A DNA stretch of 64,000 nucleotides from an uncultured Oscillospiraceae bacterium (lineage in GTDB: Bacteria > Bacillota > Clostridia > Oscillospirales > Acutalibacteraceae). Made by a program: the position numbers and the translations under genes. Location of the stretch: assembly GCA_900547095.1 (NCBI GenBank), contig URFG01000006.1, forward strand, positions 1 through 64,000. The letters are read 5' to 3'. A model generated the notes under the pieces. That model was not told the DNA's origin, searched no databases, and saw nothing but the letters and a program-made list of their open reading frames with translations. Below, piece after piece: positions 33,557 through 42,731 of this stretch. The stretch's first letter is position 1, and each line of letters opens with the position of its first letter.

Positions 33557-33600
33557 AAAAAAGTTCTGCGTACTTATTATAAAGTACGCAGAACTTTTTT
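33557..33600. terminator. Strong bidirectional terminator
   Basis: AAAAAAGTTCTGCGTACTT pairs perfectly with AAGTACGCAGAACTTTTTT over a short loop. It sits between the convergent prsW and serine-hydrolase genes and can end both. Confidence 0.92.
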
Positions 33601-33603
33601 AAT

Positions 33604-34476
33604 TCAGTCTAAATCAGTTGCCGCTTCAAACATTCTTTTGGAATATCCGTCGGAATCGTATCCAAGCCAAGCTACCACAATATTCTTTTTTGTATTTATA
33701 AGAAGTTCCTGCCCGAACATTCCGCCTTTGGAATAACAACCCGGCGCACTTTCTTTTAGTTCATAGCCGCGATCAAAAACTAAATTACACCATTTTTCGG
33801 AAATATACCTTTTTCCGTTATATGTGCCTTTTTCAAGATAAATTTGACCGAGCTTTGCCATATCCTGTGTGCGAAGAAATAGGCCTGTGGCTCCCATAGA
33901 ATAACCCATTGGACAAGTGCTCCAAGCCGCCTCTTCAAATTCAAGCGGAACAAACAGACGCTCACGTAAAAAATCAAAAAGAGTTTTATCTGATTTTTTG
34001 GAAACTATCCTCGACAAAAGATAATATGCCGCGTCGCTGTATTTGCTTTCTGCACCAGGAGTATTTGGCAGATCCGCTGAAAAAACATTTTTTAAAAAAT
34101 CGTTTCCCGATCCGTAATTCTCTCTGAATTTATTCACATTTTCCGCATCTATATCTAGAAATCCGCGTTCAATTCCCCAGCGGTGACGAATAATGTTATC
34201 CAGCGTGATTTGTTCCCATTTTTTATTTATATTGTAATTAATTTCATCTTTTAAAATATCTATAGGTCTTTCATCAACAGATAACAAACCTTCATCAAAA
34301 AGCATACCGAGCGCCGTCACAGTAAATACTTTAGAAACTGAATAGCAATTATTTGTTTTGTTTGAAGGAGTTATTCTTTTAGTTACTGGGACACCGTTTT
34401 CAATAACTGTGATCCAATATAATCCCTTTTCTTTTTGTGCTTTTTTAATATTTCTTCTGCATAAGACATAACACAT
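33604..34476 (-). CDS. Beta-lactamase-family serine hydrolase, probable -1 frameshift near the start
   Basis: The main frame encodes a class C beta-lactamase-like hydrolase: SxxK is SVSK in NNCYSVSKVFTVTALG, a YSD-type triad is KYSDAAYYLL, and the end has GGMFGQELLIN. Such proteins act as esterases, D-aminopeptidases or PBP-like enzymes. The first ATG of this frame at 34476 (MCYVLCRRN) has AGGCGG only one base away. In the next frame ATG at 34469 (MSYAEEILKK) is 8 to 9 bases after that site, and reading then meets A AAA AAG at 34440-34446, a canonical -1 slippery heptamer. A -1 shift there joins it to AQKEKGLYWITVIENG of the main frame. Either a base was lost in the A run or translation slips. 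An upstream ATG at 34533 lies within the tRNA terminator and is unlikely. The tail ends in DLD. Confidence 0.7.
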   Translation of the reverse strand: MCYVLCRRNIKKAQKEKGLYWITVIENGVPVTKRITPSNKTNNCYSVSKVFTVTALGMLFDEGLLSVDERPIDILKDEINYNINKKWEQITLDNIIRHRWGIERGFLDIDAENVNKFRENYGSGNDFLKNVFSADLPNTPGAESKYSDAAYYLLSRIVSKKSDKTLFDFLRERLFVPLEFEEAAWSTCPMGYSMGATGLFLRTQDMAKLGQIYLEKGTYNGKRYISEKWCNLVFDRGYELKESAPGCYSKGGMFGQELLINTKKNIVVAWLGYDSDGYSKRMFEAATDLD

Positions 34477-34520
34477 ACCGCCTATTAAAAATTTTGCAGG
34501 AAAATAAATAAAATAAAAAG

Positions 34521-34549
34521 GTCCAAAAATCATATTGATTTTTGGACCA
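34521..34549 (-). terminator. Terminator of the tRNA-Ser gene
   Basis: GGTCCAAAAAT pairs perfectly with ATTTTTGGACC and, on the minus strand, is followed by TTTTTATTTTATTT. It begins two bases after the tRNA 3' end. Confidence 0.9.
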
Positions 34550-34550
34550 T

Positions 34551-34642
34551 TGGCGGAGATGGAGAGATTCGAACTCTCGAACTCGTTTCCGAGTTACACG
34601 ATTTCCAATCGTGCGCCCTCGACCGGACTAGGCGACATCTCC
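34551..34642 (-). tRNA. tRNA-Ser (anticodon GGA)
   Basis: Read on the minus strand, the acceptor GGAGATG pairs with CATCTCC, followed by discriminator G and an encoded CCA. The anticodon stem CACGA/TCGTG holds the loop TTGGAAA, so the anticodon is GGA. The long variable arm (AACTCGGAAACGAGTT) is typical of tRNA-Ser. The T arm is GAGAG-TTCGAAT-CTCTC. Total length 92 bases including CCA. Confidence 0.97.
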
Positions 34643-34655
34643 AGACGACTAAATT

Positions 34656-34684
34656 ATTATACATTAAAAGATATAAAAAATCAA
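34656..34684 (-). promoter_or_regulatory. Promoter of tRNA-Ser
   Basis: TTGATT (34684-34679), a 17-base spacer and TATAAT (34661-34656) on the minus strand, 13 bases before the tRNA 5' end. Confidence 0.85.
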
Positions 34685-34704
34685 GAAAAATTTTTATAAA
34701 ATTT

Positions 34705-34734
34705 AAAAGCGGTTTTTAAGATAAAACCGCTTTT
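34705..34734 (-). terminator. Terminator after ftsH
   Basis: AAAAGCGGTTTT and AAAACCGCTTTT form a 12-bp stem; on the minus strand it is followed by AAATTTTATAAAAATTTTT. It lies 10 bases past the ftsH stop codon and ends the rnj-ftsH run. Confidence 0.8.
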
Positions 34735-34743
34735 AAAAACTTA

Positions 34744-36585
34744 TTATTCAGCCTGCATAATCGCTCTGAAATCTTCTCCCGAGATCTTTTCTTCATCAAA
34801 GAGAACTTTTGCAACTGCGTGAAGCTTTGGCATATGCTCATTTAGAATTTCAAGCGCTTTTTTATACTGAACCATTACGACCTTCTCGATCTCTTCATCG
34901 ATCAAAGAAGCGGTCTTTTCGGAGTAATTAGGCGTTGAAGAGAAATCTCTGCCTAAGAATACTTCGTTATTATCGTGACCGTATGTCACAAGACCGAGCT
35001 TATCGCTCATTCCGAACTTAGTAACCATTTTTCTTGCAAGATCGGTTGCGCGCTCAATATCGTTTGACGCACCCGTGCAAACATCATCCTGGGTTAGCTG
35101 TTCCGCGGCTCTGCCGCCGAGCAAAGAGCAGATCTGCTCTAATATCTGATTTCTCGAAGTATGGCCTTTTTCCTCTTCGGGCAGATACATTGTATATCCT
35201 GCAGCCATTCCTCTTTGAATAATGGATATCTGATGAACGGGATCCTGCGTAGGCAGGAAATAAGAAACTATTGCGTGGCCTGCCTCGTGGTAAGCGGTGA
35301 CCTTTTTATCCTTATCCTTAACCACATGGGATTTCTTTTCAGTACCCATAACCACTTTGATAGTGCCCTCTTCTATTTCTTCCTGAGTGATTGCCTTTTT
35401 GCCGTGCCTTACAGCAAGCAGAGCTGCTTCATTAAGAAGATTTTCAAGATCGGCACCCGTAAATCCTGAAGTGGATTTTGCGATAGTGGCAAGATTTACA
35501 TCGGGACCTAAGGGCTTAGAGCGGGAATGAACCTTTAATATTTCTTCCCTTCCCTTAACATCCGGGTAATTAACAGTGATCTGTCTGTCAAAACGGCCCG
35601 GTCTTAAAAGAGCGCGGTCAAGAATATCGGGACGGTTTGTCGCAGCGATCACTATAACACCCTCGTTTATTCCGAAACCGTCCATTTCAACAAGCAGCTG
35701 GTTTAATGTCTGCTCGCGCTCATCATGTCCGCCGCCGAGACCTGCGCCGCGCTGTCTTCCGACAGCGTCAATCTCGTCGATAAATATGATAGAAGGAGCG
35801 TTTTTCTTAGCCTCTGAAAAAAGATCTCTTACTCTTGAAGCACCTACGCCCACAAACATTTCTACGAAATCCGAACCGGATATCGAGAAGAACGGAACAT
35901 CCGCTTCTCCGGCAACAGCTCTGGCTAAAAGTGTTTTACCGGTTCCCGGAGGGCCTACAAGCAAAACTCCTTTAGGAATTCGCGCGCCGAGTTCTGTGAA
36001 TTTTTTGGGATTTTTCAAAAATTCCACTATTTCGGCCATTTCTTCTTTTTCTTCCTCGGCACCTGCAACATCGGCAAACGTTGTTTTCTTATTCGGATCG
36101 GCTTTTTTGATCTTTGCCTTGCCGAATCCGAGAGTTTTATCCGTACCCATAGTGGAATTCATACGGCGCATCATAAAGATATAGAATACGATTATTCCGC
36201 CAAAAAGAAGAAGAGAAGGAAGCATATTCGTAAGCCAGGCGCCCTCTCCGCCGCGGACATAATTGAACGTTATCTTTTCGCCGTCGGATTTAGCGTTTTT
36301 ATTTATTTCCTTTACAGCGTCGGAGATATCCTCATAGAAAATGCTGTAATTTGCAACGGTGAAATGATGAATTTTCTTATCATCGGATCTAAGCTTATAG
36401 CTAAGATCACCGTTGTAAAGATTAAGCTCAAATTCAGATATCTTATTTTGCTCGATCAAGCTGATAATTTCGGAATAATCGGTTTTCTCAGTGCTTCTTG
36501 AAAGTCTGCTAAGCATAAACAGAGAACTGCCGAGAATCAGTACCGATAAAACTATCAGCAAAATATTTCTTGTGTTTTTACTCAA
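34744..36585 (-). CDS. ftsH: ATP-dependent membrane zinc protease FtsH
   Basis: 613 residues. Two membrane helices flank a short external domain (helix one near residues 8-25, helix two about 110-130, [20 protein letters not shown]). The AAA+ domain has Walker A GPPGTGKT, Walker [13 protein letters not shown] and the [20 protein letters not shown]; the peptidase domain has HEAGH. It degrades membrane and regulatory proteins as a hexamer. tilS-hpt-ftsH is a classical Firmicutes order. Confidence 0.97.
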   Translation of the reverse strand: MSKNTRNILLIVLSVLILGSSLFMLSRLSRSTEKTDYSEIISLIEQNKISEFELNLYNGDLSYKLRSDDKKIHHFTVANYSIFYEDISDAVKEINKNAKSDGEKITFNYVRGGEGAWLTNMLPSLLLFGGIIVFYIFMMRRMNSTMGTDKTLGFGKAKIKKADPNKKTTFADVAGAEEEKEEMAEIVEFLKNPKKFTELGARIPKGVLLVGPPGTGKTLLARAVAGEADVPFFSISGSDFVEMFVGVGASRVRDLFSEAKKNAPSIIFIDEIDAVGRQRGAGLGGGHDEREQTLNQLLVEMDGFGINEGVIVIAATNRPDILDRALLRPGRFDRQITVNYPDVKGREEILKVHSRSKPLGPDVNLATIAKSTSGFTGADLENLLNEAALLAVRHGKKAITQEEIEEGTIKVVMGTEKKSHVVKDKDKKVTAYHEAGHAIVSYFLPTQDPVHQISIIQRGMAAGYTMYLPEEEKGHTSRNQILEQICSLLGGRAAEQLTQDDVCTGASNDIERATDLARKMVTKFGMSDKLGLVTYGHDNNEVFLGRDFSSTPNYSEKTASLIDEEIEKVVMVQYKKALEILNEHMPKLHAVAKVLFDEEKISGEDFRAIMQAE

Positions 36586-36602
36586 AGACGAAAGACTCCT
36601 TT

Positions 36603-37142
36603 TTATTTATTATAAACTTCCGGGGAAAGAATTCCCACAAAGGGAAGATTTCTGTATTTCTCATCATAGTCAAGCCCGTAACCAACGACGAACTCATCGG
36701 GGATAACCTTTCCGACATAATCTGCTTTAATATCGCTCTGGCGGTTGCCCGGTTTATCAAGAAGCGCGCAGACTTTAATACTTGCCGCGTTTCTCGCAAG
36801 CAGAAGATTTTTAAGATACGAAAGAGTAATGCCCGAATCGAGAATATCCTCTATAAGAAGTATGTCCATTCCGTCAGGGTTGATATCAAGATCTTTCTTA
36901 AATTTAACAACGCCTGTGGTTTTAACGCCGCTGTAAGAAGATACCGCCATAAAATCAATAATGCAATCGCATTTGATTTCTCTTAAAAGGTCGGACATAA
37001 AAACGACCGCGCCTTTAAGAACGCTTACAAGCAGTAATTTTTTACCGCTGTAATCCCTTGTTATTTTTTCTCCGAGATCTTTGCAGATCTTTTTAAGCTC
37101 GTCCTCAGAAACAAGAACTTTTGAAATATCATTCTTATTCAT
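36603..37142 (-). CDS. hpt: Hypoxanthine phosphoribosyltransferase
   Basis: Salvages hypoxanthine and guanine with PRPP. Start at 37142 ([16 protein letters not shown]), four bases after GGGGGA; a TTG at 37154 is the alternative. Motifs: [16 protein letters not shown], the PRPP loop [13 protein letters not shown], and [14 protein letters not shown] [19 protein letters not shown]. It lies between tilS and ftsH with short gaps. Confidence 0.95.
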   Translation of the reverse strand: MNKNDISKVLVSEDELKKICKDLGEKITRDYSGKKLLLVSVLKGAVVFMSDLLREIKCDCIIDFMAVSSYSGVKTTGVVKFKKDLDINPDGMDILLIEDILDSGITLSYLKNLLLARNAASIKVCALLDKPGNRQSDIKADYVGKVIPDEFVVGYGLDYDEKYRNLPFVGILSPEVYNK

Positions 37143-37158
37143 ATTATCCCCCAAAATT

Positions 37159-38448
37159 TTACAGCCTTTCGGCTTTTAAGACTATTGCTTTTTTTGTTTG
37201 ATCCGTAACGGCGCACCTTTGCGCTACACCTATACCGCATATCAGGATCACACCCTCGTCGTCGCAGACGACGGGAAGATTTTCCCTGTCCTCCGCAGGA
37301 ACGGCGAATTCATTATATATTTTTTTTAGACTTTTTGTAACACCTCTACCCGAAAGCTTGATTTTATCCCCAGGCATTCGCGATCTGATTTTCGGATTGC
37401 CTATTATTTTATCACAATCAAGCGCGTTATTTAAAAACAAATTATTAATTTTTTTATTCTTTTTTAAAAACTCTTCGGAAATTTCTTCAAAACAAGCACG
37501 GAATTTTGTTTTTTCTTGGGTTTCAGCCTTAAGAAGTCCTTTCTGCGTATAAAACACAGCCGAGCCTTTTACCATACATTTTCCGCCGCCAGAGCAGATA
37601 CTCAAAGCATCGTTAATATGCTTGTTTTCCGGCTCTTTAACGCCGGAAACTTCCAGGAACTTAAAAATCAGTCTTTTTTTAACAGAAACAGGCAGATTTT
37701 CAAAATCGGAAATATCGAGATTATTGTTTTTTAATCTTTTTTTAAACTCACGCTCACAGCACTTCGATATAAATTCCTCGTCTTCTCTTAAAGACATTCC
37801 CGCGCGCAAAGCGGCGTCTTCAAAAGAGGGATTTATCTTCTTTAAAAGCGGAATTATATTATGCCTGATATAATTTCTTGTGTATTTATCTTCGGCATTG
37901 GTGCTGTCGAAAACAAACGGAATATGTTTTAATTCGCAATAATTTCTCGTTTCTTCTCCGGAGCAGAAAATCAAAGGTCTGATATATTTATCCCTTACAG
38001 GCGGAATTCCTCTAAGTCCCTTAGCCGAAGAGCCGCGCGCAAGATTAAATATTATCGTTTCGGCATTGTCCGAGGAAGTGTGGGCTGTCGCTATTTTATC
38101 GCAGGGAAGCCCGGAAAAAAAGTCATACCGCAATTTTCTTGCTGCAATTTCCGTGCCTAAGCCGTTTTCCTCAGCAAAAGCTAAAACATCTTTTGATTTA
38201 CAAAAAAGCTCTACGGAGTTATTTTTGCAGTATTCCCTGACAAATTCCTCGTCGCTGTCAGCCTCGCCTTTTCTTATTTTATGATTAAAATGAGCGGCGC
38301 AAAGCTCAAAGCCGAATTCATCCTTTAATTTTAAAAGGATATCAAGCAGAGCCATTGAATCGGCTCCGCCCGAAAGCGCAACGGCTATTTTTTCGCCGCT
38401 TTTAATCATATTGAAATTTTTAATTGCGGATCTGACTTTTTCAATCAT
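37159..38448 (-). CDS. tilS: tRNA(Ile)-lysidine synthetase
   Basis: TilS converts C34 of tRNA-Ile(CAU) to lysidine so that it reads AUA. The PP-loop is ALSGGADSMALLD, with HFNHKIRKGEADSDEEFV and YTRNYIRHNIIPLLKKINP further on, and the C-terminal TilS domain with KIRSRMPGDKIKL. I place the start at 38448 ([12 protein letters not shown]), overlapping the end of dnaB by 8 bases; longer in-frame starts run deep into dnaB and add residues not found in the family. Confidence 0.92.
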   Translation of the reverse strand: MIEKVRSAIKNFNMIKSGEKIAVALSGGADSMALLDILLKLKDEFGFELCAAHFNHKIRKGEADSDEEFVREYCKNNSVELFCKSKDVLAFAEENGLGTEIAARKLRYDFFSGLPCDKIATAHTSSDNAETIIFNLARGSSAKGLRGIPPVRDKYIRPLIFCSGEETRNYCELKHIPFVFDSTNAEDKYTRNYIRHNIIPLLKKINPSFEDAALRAGMSLREDEEFISKCCEREFKKRLKNNNLDISDFENLPVSVKKRLIFKFLEVSGVKEPENKHINDALSICSGGGKCMVKGSAVFYTQKGLLKAETQEKTKFRACFEEISEEFLKKNKKINNLFLNNALDCDKIIGNPKIRSRMPGDKIKLSGRGVTKSLKKIYNEFAVPAEDRENLPVVCDDEGVILICGIGVAQRCAVTDQTKKAIVLKAERL

Positions 38449-39823
38449 TTCTGAACACATCCACAGATGTAAATCTGGTAAACTGTCCGTCCCAATGCAG
38501 CTGAATTGTGCCGACTTCGCCATGGCGGTTTTTAGCGACAATGCATTCAGCCTTTCCGGGATCGCTCATATCCTCATCATCAGCTCTTTCGGCGTCATAA
38601 TAAGTATCTCTGTAAAGGAATAAAACTATGTCCGCGTCCTGCTCGATAGATCCCGAATCTCTAAGGTCGGCAAGCGCCGGCTTATGGGATTTGCCCTTTT
38701 GCTCCGTAGCACGGGAAAGCTGAGCACAGGCTATAACAGGCACTTTAAGCTCCTTAGCCATAATTTTAAGACTTCTCGTTATTTCGGAAACCTCCTGCAC
38801 CCTGTTATCCGTTTGTCTTGCGGAATGCATAAGTCCGAGGTAGTCTATTACAACAAGATCCACCTTTTTCATTCTTCTTAACTTTGCTTTCATCTGCTGA
38901 ACTGTGATATCGGAGGTTTCATCAAAATAAAGCTCGGTTTTAGAGAGCAGATCGCCCGCCTGGGCAAGCCTTGTCCACTCGTCGACCTCCAATTCTCCCG
39001 TACGCATTTTTTCGCTTTTTATTCCCGCTTCGCTCGATAAAATTCTTTGAGCGAGCTGATCCCTCGTCATTTCAAGTGAGAAAAAGCAGACGGTCTTTCC
39101 CTCGTTTACCGCGACGTTTCTTGCAATATTGAGCGCAAAAGAAGTTTTACCCATACCCGGTCTTGCGCCTAAAATAATAAGGTCGGATTTATTAAGTCCG
39201 GTTATCATTCTGTCAAGATCGCCTATTCCGCAGGGAATGCCGATATAATCGCCTCTCGTCTGCGGATCGGTCATTTTTGAGAGCCTGTCAAAGGTTTCGG
39301 TTTCAATTACGCTTTTAATATGCGTAAGACCGCTTATTTCTCTTCCCGACCTTATCTCGAAGATCCTTTGCTCCGCGGAATCAAGAAGTCTGCCCGAATC
39401 CATTGAATTATCATTGATATCCTTTATTATACCGTTTGCGGCATTCATCAAAGCTCTTTGATAATATTTTTCGCGAACTATCGACACATAAGTCATAACA
39501 TTCGCGGAAGACGGAACGGTTTGAACAAGCTGTGTAAGATACGCTTTTCCGCCCGCCTCGTCATATGTTCCGTTCTGCTTTAATTTTTCAAGCAGGGATA
39601 TAAAATCGATAGTCTGGCTAAGCTCATACATCGATGATATCGCGCTGAAAATTTCTTTATGTTGCGGAATATAAAAATAATCGGGTGTTATCCTGTCGCT
39701 TATTTCGTCAAGGCATTTAGGATCGGAAATAACAGAGCCTAATATCGCCTGCTCCGCTTCAACGGAATAAGGCTGCCTTAAACCGTCAACATCTAGGAAT
39801 AAACTGTTTTCGTTGCTCATCAT
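38441..39823 (-). CDS. dnaB: Replicative DNA helicase DnaB
   Basis: 460 residues. N-terminal helical domain ([16 protein letters not shown]) and RecA-like core with Walker [15 protein letters not shown] and the [21 protein letters not shown] segment [19 protein letters not shown]. It unwinds DNA ahead of the fork. It starts 4 bases inside the end of rplI. Confidence 0.96.
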   Translation of the reverse strand: MMSNENSLFLDVDGLRQPYSVEAEQAILGSVISDPKCLDEISDRITPDYFYIPQHKEIFSAISSMYELSQTIDFISLLEKLKQNGTYDEAGGKAYLTQLVQTVPSSANVMTYVSIVREKYYQRALMNAANGIIKDINDNSMDSGRLLDSAEQRIFEIRSGREISGLTHIKSVIETETFDRLSKMTDPQTRGDYIGIPCGIGDLDRMITGLNKSDLIILGARPGMGKTSFALNIARNVAVNEGKTVCFFSLEMTRDQLAQRILSSEAGIKSEKMRTGELEVDEWTRLAQAGDLLSKTELYFDETSDITVQQMKAKLRRMKKVDLVVIDYLGLMHSARQTDNRVQEVSEITRSLKIMAKELKVPVIACAQLSRATEQKGKSHKPALADLRDSGSIEQDADIVLFLYRDTYYDAERADDEDMSDPGKAECIVAKNRHGEVGTIQLHWDGQFTRFTSVDVFRND

Positions 39824-40260
39824 TCGGTTACCTTAACAGTGACTTTTGCGGAAATTCCGTTATAAAGCTTGATCTCCGCGGTGTATTCGCCGAAATTCTT
39901 GATATCTGCAACATTCATTTTCTTTTTATCCACTTCGATATTATGTTCGGCTTTTATTGCCGAAACTATCTCTTTTGAAGTAACGCTGCCGAAAAGCTTT
40001 CCGCCGTTAGACGATTTGGCTTTTATAGTAACGGATTTCCCGTTCAATTTTTCAGCCGTTGCTTTAGCGGCGGCGATTTCTTCTTTTATATGGTGCTCTT
40101 TTGCAGCCTCTCTGCTTTTAAGCTCGCTCATAGCGGCGCTGTCAGCTTCAACGGCTAAATTTTTCGGGAAAAGGAAGTTTCTTGCGTAGCCGTCCGACAC
40201 ATTGCAAAGCTCGCCTTTTTTACCCTTTCCTTTAACATCCTGCAATAATATAACTTTCAT
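39820..40260 (-). CDS. rplI: 50S ribosomal protein L9
   Basis: 146 residues. The L9 signature [20 protein letters not shown] and the NFLFPKNLA element are present, followed by the long connecting helix and the C-terminal domain ([13 protein letters not shown]). rplI-dnaB is a common pair. Confidence 0.96.
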   Translation of the reverse strand: MKVILLQDVKGKGKKGELCNVSDGYARNFLFPKNLAVEADSAAMSELKSREAAKEHHIKEEIAAAKATAEKLNGKSVTIKAKSSNGGKLFGSVTSKEIVSAIKAEHNIEVDKKKMNVADIKNFGEYTAEIKLYNGISAKVTVKVTE

Positions 40261-40278
40261 TTTCTTATCCCCTTTTCA

Positions 40279-42156
40279 TTAAACTTCCATTATAACCGGC
40301 AGGATCATAGGACTCCTGTGAGTTCTCACGAACAGGAATTTTGAAACCTGATCCTTGATTTTGGTTTTGATAGCATTGAAATCTCTGATATTATTGATAT
40401 AACATTTTTCAAGAACATCGCATACGAGTTCTTTAAGCTCATTCATAAGCTCTTCGGATTCTTTCACATATACAAATCCTCTCGAAACCACATCGGGGCC
40501 CGAAAGAACTTCGCGCGTGGCGCTGTCTATAGCGACGTTTACTATAATAATTCCGTCTTCCGCGAGGTGCTTTCTGTCGCGAAGAACTATGCTTCCGACA
40601 TCGCCTACTCCAAGACCGTCAACAAGAATTCTTCCCGCAGTAACGGACTGCGTGCATTTAGCCTCTCTTCGGTTAAGCTCGATCACTTCGCCGTTTATGG
40701 GAATTATGATGTTTTCCTCTTTAATTCCCACATTTTTAGCAAGCAAAGAATGCTTGTATAAATGCTTTTGCTCTCCGTGTACCGGAATAAAATACTTAGG
40801 CTTGCACACGCTCATCATAAGCTTTAATTCTTCTGCGCAGGCGTGGCCTGAAACGTGAACATCGTACATCTTTTCGTAAACAACATTCGCGCCTCTTCTC
40901 ATAAGCTCATTGATAACCTTGCCTACAAGCTTTTCGTTCCCCGGAATAGGCGTTGCGGAAATAATTATCACATCGCCAGGAATAAGTTCAATCTGCCTGT
41001 GCTCGCTGAAAGCTATTCTGTGAAGAGCGGAAAGCGGCTCGCCCTGAGAGCCGGTAGTGATTATAACAAGCTCTTCGGGTCTGTAATTCTTAATAGCGTC
41101 AAGCTCGACAAGTATATCGTTAGGCACATTAAGATATCCGAGCTCTTCTGCAACATTTACTACATTCTGCATACTTCTGCCCGATATTATTACTTTTCTG
41201 TCGCACCTGTCAGCCTCGTCGATTATCTGCTGAATTCTGTGTATATTCGATGAAAACGTAGCAACGATTATTCTATGCCCCTCTGCTTTTTTAAAGAGGT
41301 TGGAAAAGGATTCTCCCACAAGCCTTTCAGAGGGAGTAAAGCCCGGTCTTTCGGCGTTAGTCGAATCGGAAAGGAGCGCAAGCACACCTTTTTTGCCAAG
41401 CTCCGCAAAGCGGGCGATATCTATAACATTATCATCTATCGGAGTGGTATCGATCTTGAAATCTCCCGTTTGAACAACTGTACCGGCGCCGCAGGTTATA
41501 GCAAAGCCGACCGCGTCGGGAATAGAATGGTTAACATGGATAAATTCGACTGTGAATTTACCGAGTTCTATTTTCTGCCCGGGATCCGTTATATTAAGCT
41601 TAGCTCCCGCTAAAAGCTTATGCTCTTTAAGCTTGCCCTCTATAAGACCTATTGTCAGCCTGGTTGCATAGATAGGAAGATTGAAATTTCTCAGTAGGTA
41701 AGGGATAGCTCCTATATGATCCTCGTGCCCGTGAGTTACCACAAGACCTTTTATTTTATCCTTATTTTCAAGTATATAGGAAAAATCGGGGATAACAATA
41801 TCTATTCCCGGTGTTTCTTCATCGGGGAAACTCATTCCGCAGTCAACGAGGAGCATATCGCCGTCATATTCATAAAGCGTTATGTTTTTGCCTATTTCTC
41901 CTATTCCTCCGAGGGGAATTATCTTAACCGATTTTTGAGCTGTTTTTCTGCTCTTTTCGGTATTTCTTTTAGCCGGTTGATTTCTTTTTTTGGAAATCGG
42001 CTTTCCCTGCTTGTTAAATCTCGCTTTGGAGGTCGGTTTAGAAATAGGCTTTCCGCTTACAACGCTCTGAACATCAAGCTTGGAAGAATTCAGAACTCTC
42101 TTCTTTGATCCTGTGTTTTTGCGAGGCTTACTTATTTTATTTTTTGTTTCATTCAT
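40279..42156 (-). CDS. rnj: Ribonuclease J
   Basis: 625 residues. The beta-lactamase/beta-CASP core has VTHGHEDHIGAIPYLL (zinc ligands), VNHSIPDAVGFAI and the C-terminal HVSGHACAEELKLMM. RNase J acts in mRNA decay and rRNA maturation as endo- and 5'-3' exonuclease. Compared with the usual 555 residues it has a basic N-terminal extension of about 75 residues rich in Lys, Arg, Ser and Pro with a repeated KPISK motif, which may bind RNA or partner proteins. rplI starts 18 bases downstream. Confidence 0.95.
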   Translation of the reverse strand: MNETKNKISKPRKNTGSKKRVLNSSKLDVQSVVSGKPISKPTSKARFNKQGKPISKKRNQPAKRNTEKSRKTAQKSVKIIPLGGIGEIGKNITLYEYDGDMLLVDCGMSFPDEETPGIDIVIPDFSYILENKDKIKGLVVTHGHEDHIGAIPYLLRNFNLPIYATRLTIGLIEGKLKEHKLLAGAKLNITDPGQKIELGKFTVEFIHVNHSIPDAVGFAITCGAGTVVQTGDFKIDTTPIDDNVIDIARFAELGKKGVLALLSDSTNAERPGFTPSERLVGESFSNLFKKAEGHRIIVATFSSNIHRIQQIIDEADRCDRKVIISGRSMQNVVNVAEELGYLNVPNDILVELDAIKNYRPEELVIITTGSQGEPLSALHRIAFSEHRQIELIPGDVIIISATPIPGNEKLVGKVINELMRRGANVVYEKMYDVHVSGHACAEELKLMMSVCKPKYFIPVHGEQKHLYKHSLLAKNVGIKEENIIIPINGEVIELNRREAKCTQSVTAGRILVDGLGVGDVGSIVLRDRKHLAEDGIIIVNVAIDSATREVLSGPDVVSRGFVYVKESEELMNELKELVCDVLEKCYINNIRDFNAIKTKIKDQVSKFLFVRTHRSPMILPVIMEV

Positions 42157-42232
42157 TAATAAATAATTTCTCCTTTTTGTTTTTTTATTATGTATGCGGC
42201 AACTGAAAAAACAGTCTGCCGGCTTAAAGTTC

Positions 42233-42598
42233 TTAAGATTTTATTTCCCAGTAAAATTTCCTGTTGCAGATCGGAAAATCATCAAGCACACCGAATTCGG
42301 GATCAAAAAATTTACCGCCGAAATAAAGCGACCAATGCCAGCATTTCGGTGTTTCCAGGCTGAGCATTGCAATTTTTGGCAGCTCTTCTTTTTTTGTAAC
42401 GCTCTTTTTTTCTTCTAAAAAATCAATTCCGAACGCTTTAAGCGCCGATTTCATATCCCTTAAAGTTGTTTCTCTCTCGGTTTTAACAACTTTTATTACT
42501 TCTTCGACCGACACATCGCCAAGCATAGCAATAACAGCCTGCCCGCACTGAAGCGAGGTAGGCTCGAATATATGCGTGGGTTTTTTCGTTAATGGCAT
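42233..42598 (-). CDS. Small C39-like cysteine peptidase-fold protein
   Basis: Start at 42598 (MPLTKKPTHIFEPTSLQCGQ), giving 121 residues; a longer reading from 42685 would run through the inverted repeat and is unlikely. A papain-like triad of the C39 type is apparent: Cys18 in SLQCGQA, His88 in CWHWSLY and Asp99 in KFFDPEFG. C39 domains process peptide leaders or cleave bacteriocin-like precursors; small stand-alone versions have unknown roles. No ABC transporter or precursor peptide is close. Expression may be controlled by the 14-bp inverted repeat directly upstream. Confidence 0.6.
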   Translation of the reverse strand: MPLTKKPTHIFEPTSLQCGQAVIAMLGDVSVEEVIKVVKTERETTLRDMKSALKAFGIDFLEEKKSVTKKEELPKIAMLSLETPKCWHWSLYFGGKFFDPEFGVLDDFPICNRKFYWEIKS

Positions 42599-42611
42599 AT
42601 TTTTCACCGAG

Positions 42612-42674
42612 TAGACAATACAATCGGACAAATTTTCCGCTATGAGAAGCGTTGTACCCTGATTGTATTGTCTA
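42612..42674. repeat. Perfect 14-bp inverted repeat upstream of the C39-like gene
   Basis: TAGACAATACAATC (42612-42625) and GATTGTATTGTCTA (42661-42674) are exact inverse copies separated by 35 bases. Each arm holds the 11-mer TAGACAATACA seen elsewhere at 9617 and 13192. It could fold as a hairpin in the leader or bind a dimeric regulator. Confidence 0.7.
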
Positions 42675-42731
42675 AAAATGGACAAAATCTAAATCAAAAG
42701 CATTATAACACATTTTTATAAATTTTTCAAT

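Noticed and set aside
34521..34549. Hairpin as a translational control of the serine hydrolase
   Set aside because: It starts two bases after the tRNA-Ser 3' end and is followed by T-rich sequence, so it is the tRNA terminator.
42612..42674. Inverted repeat as the ends of a small insertion element
   Set aside because: The arms are only 63 bases apart overall, contain no transposase remnant, and no target duplication is seen.
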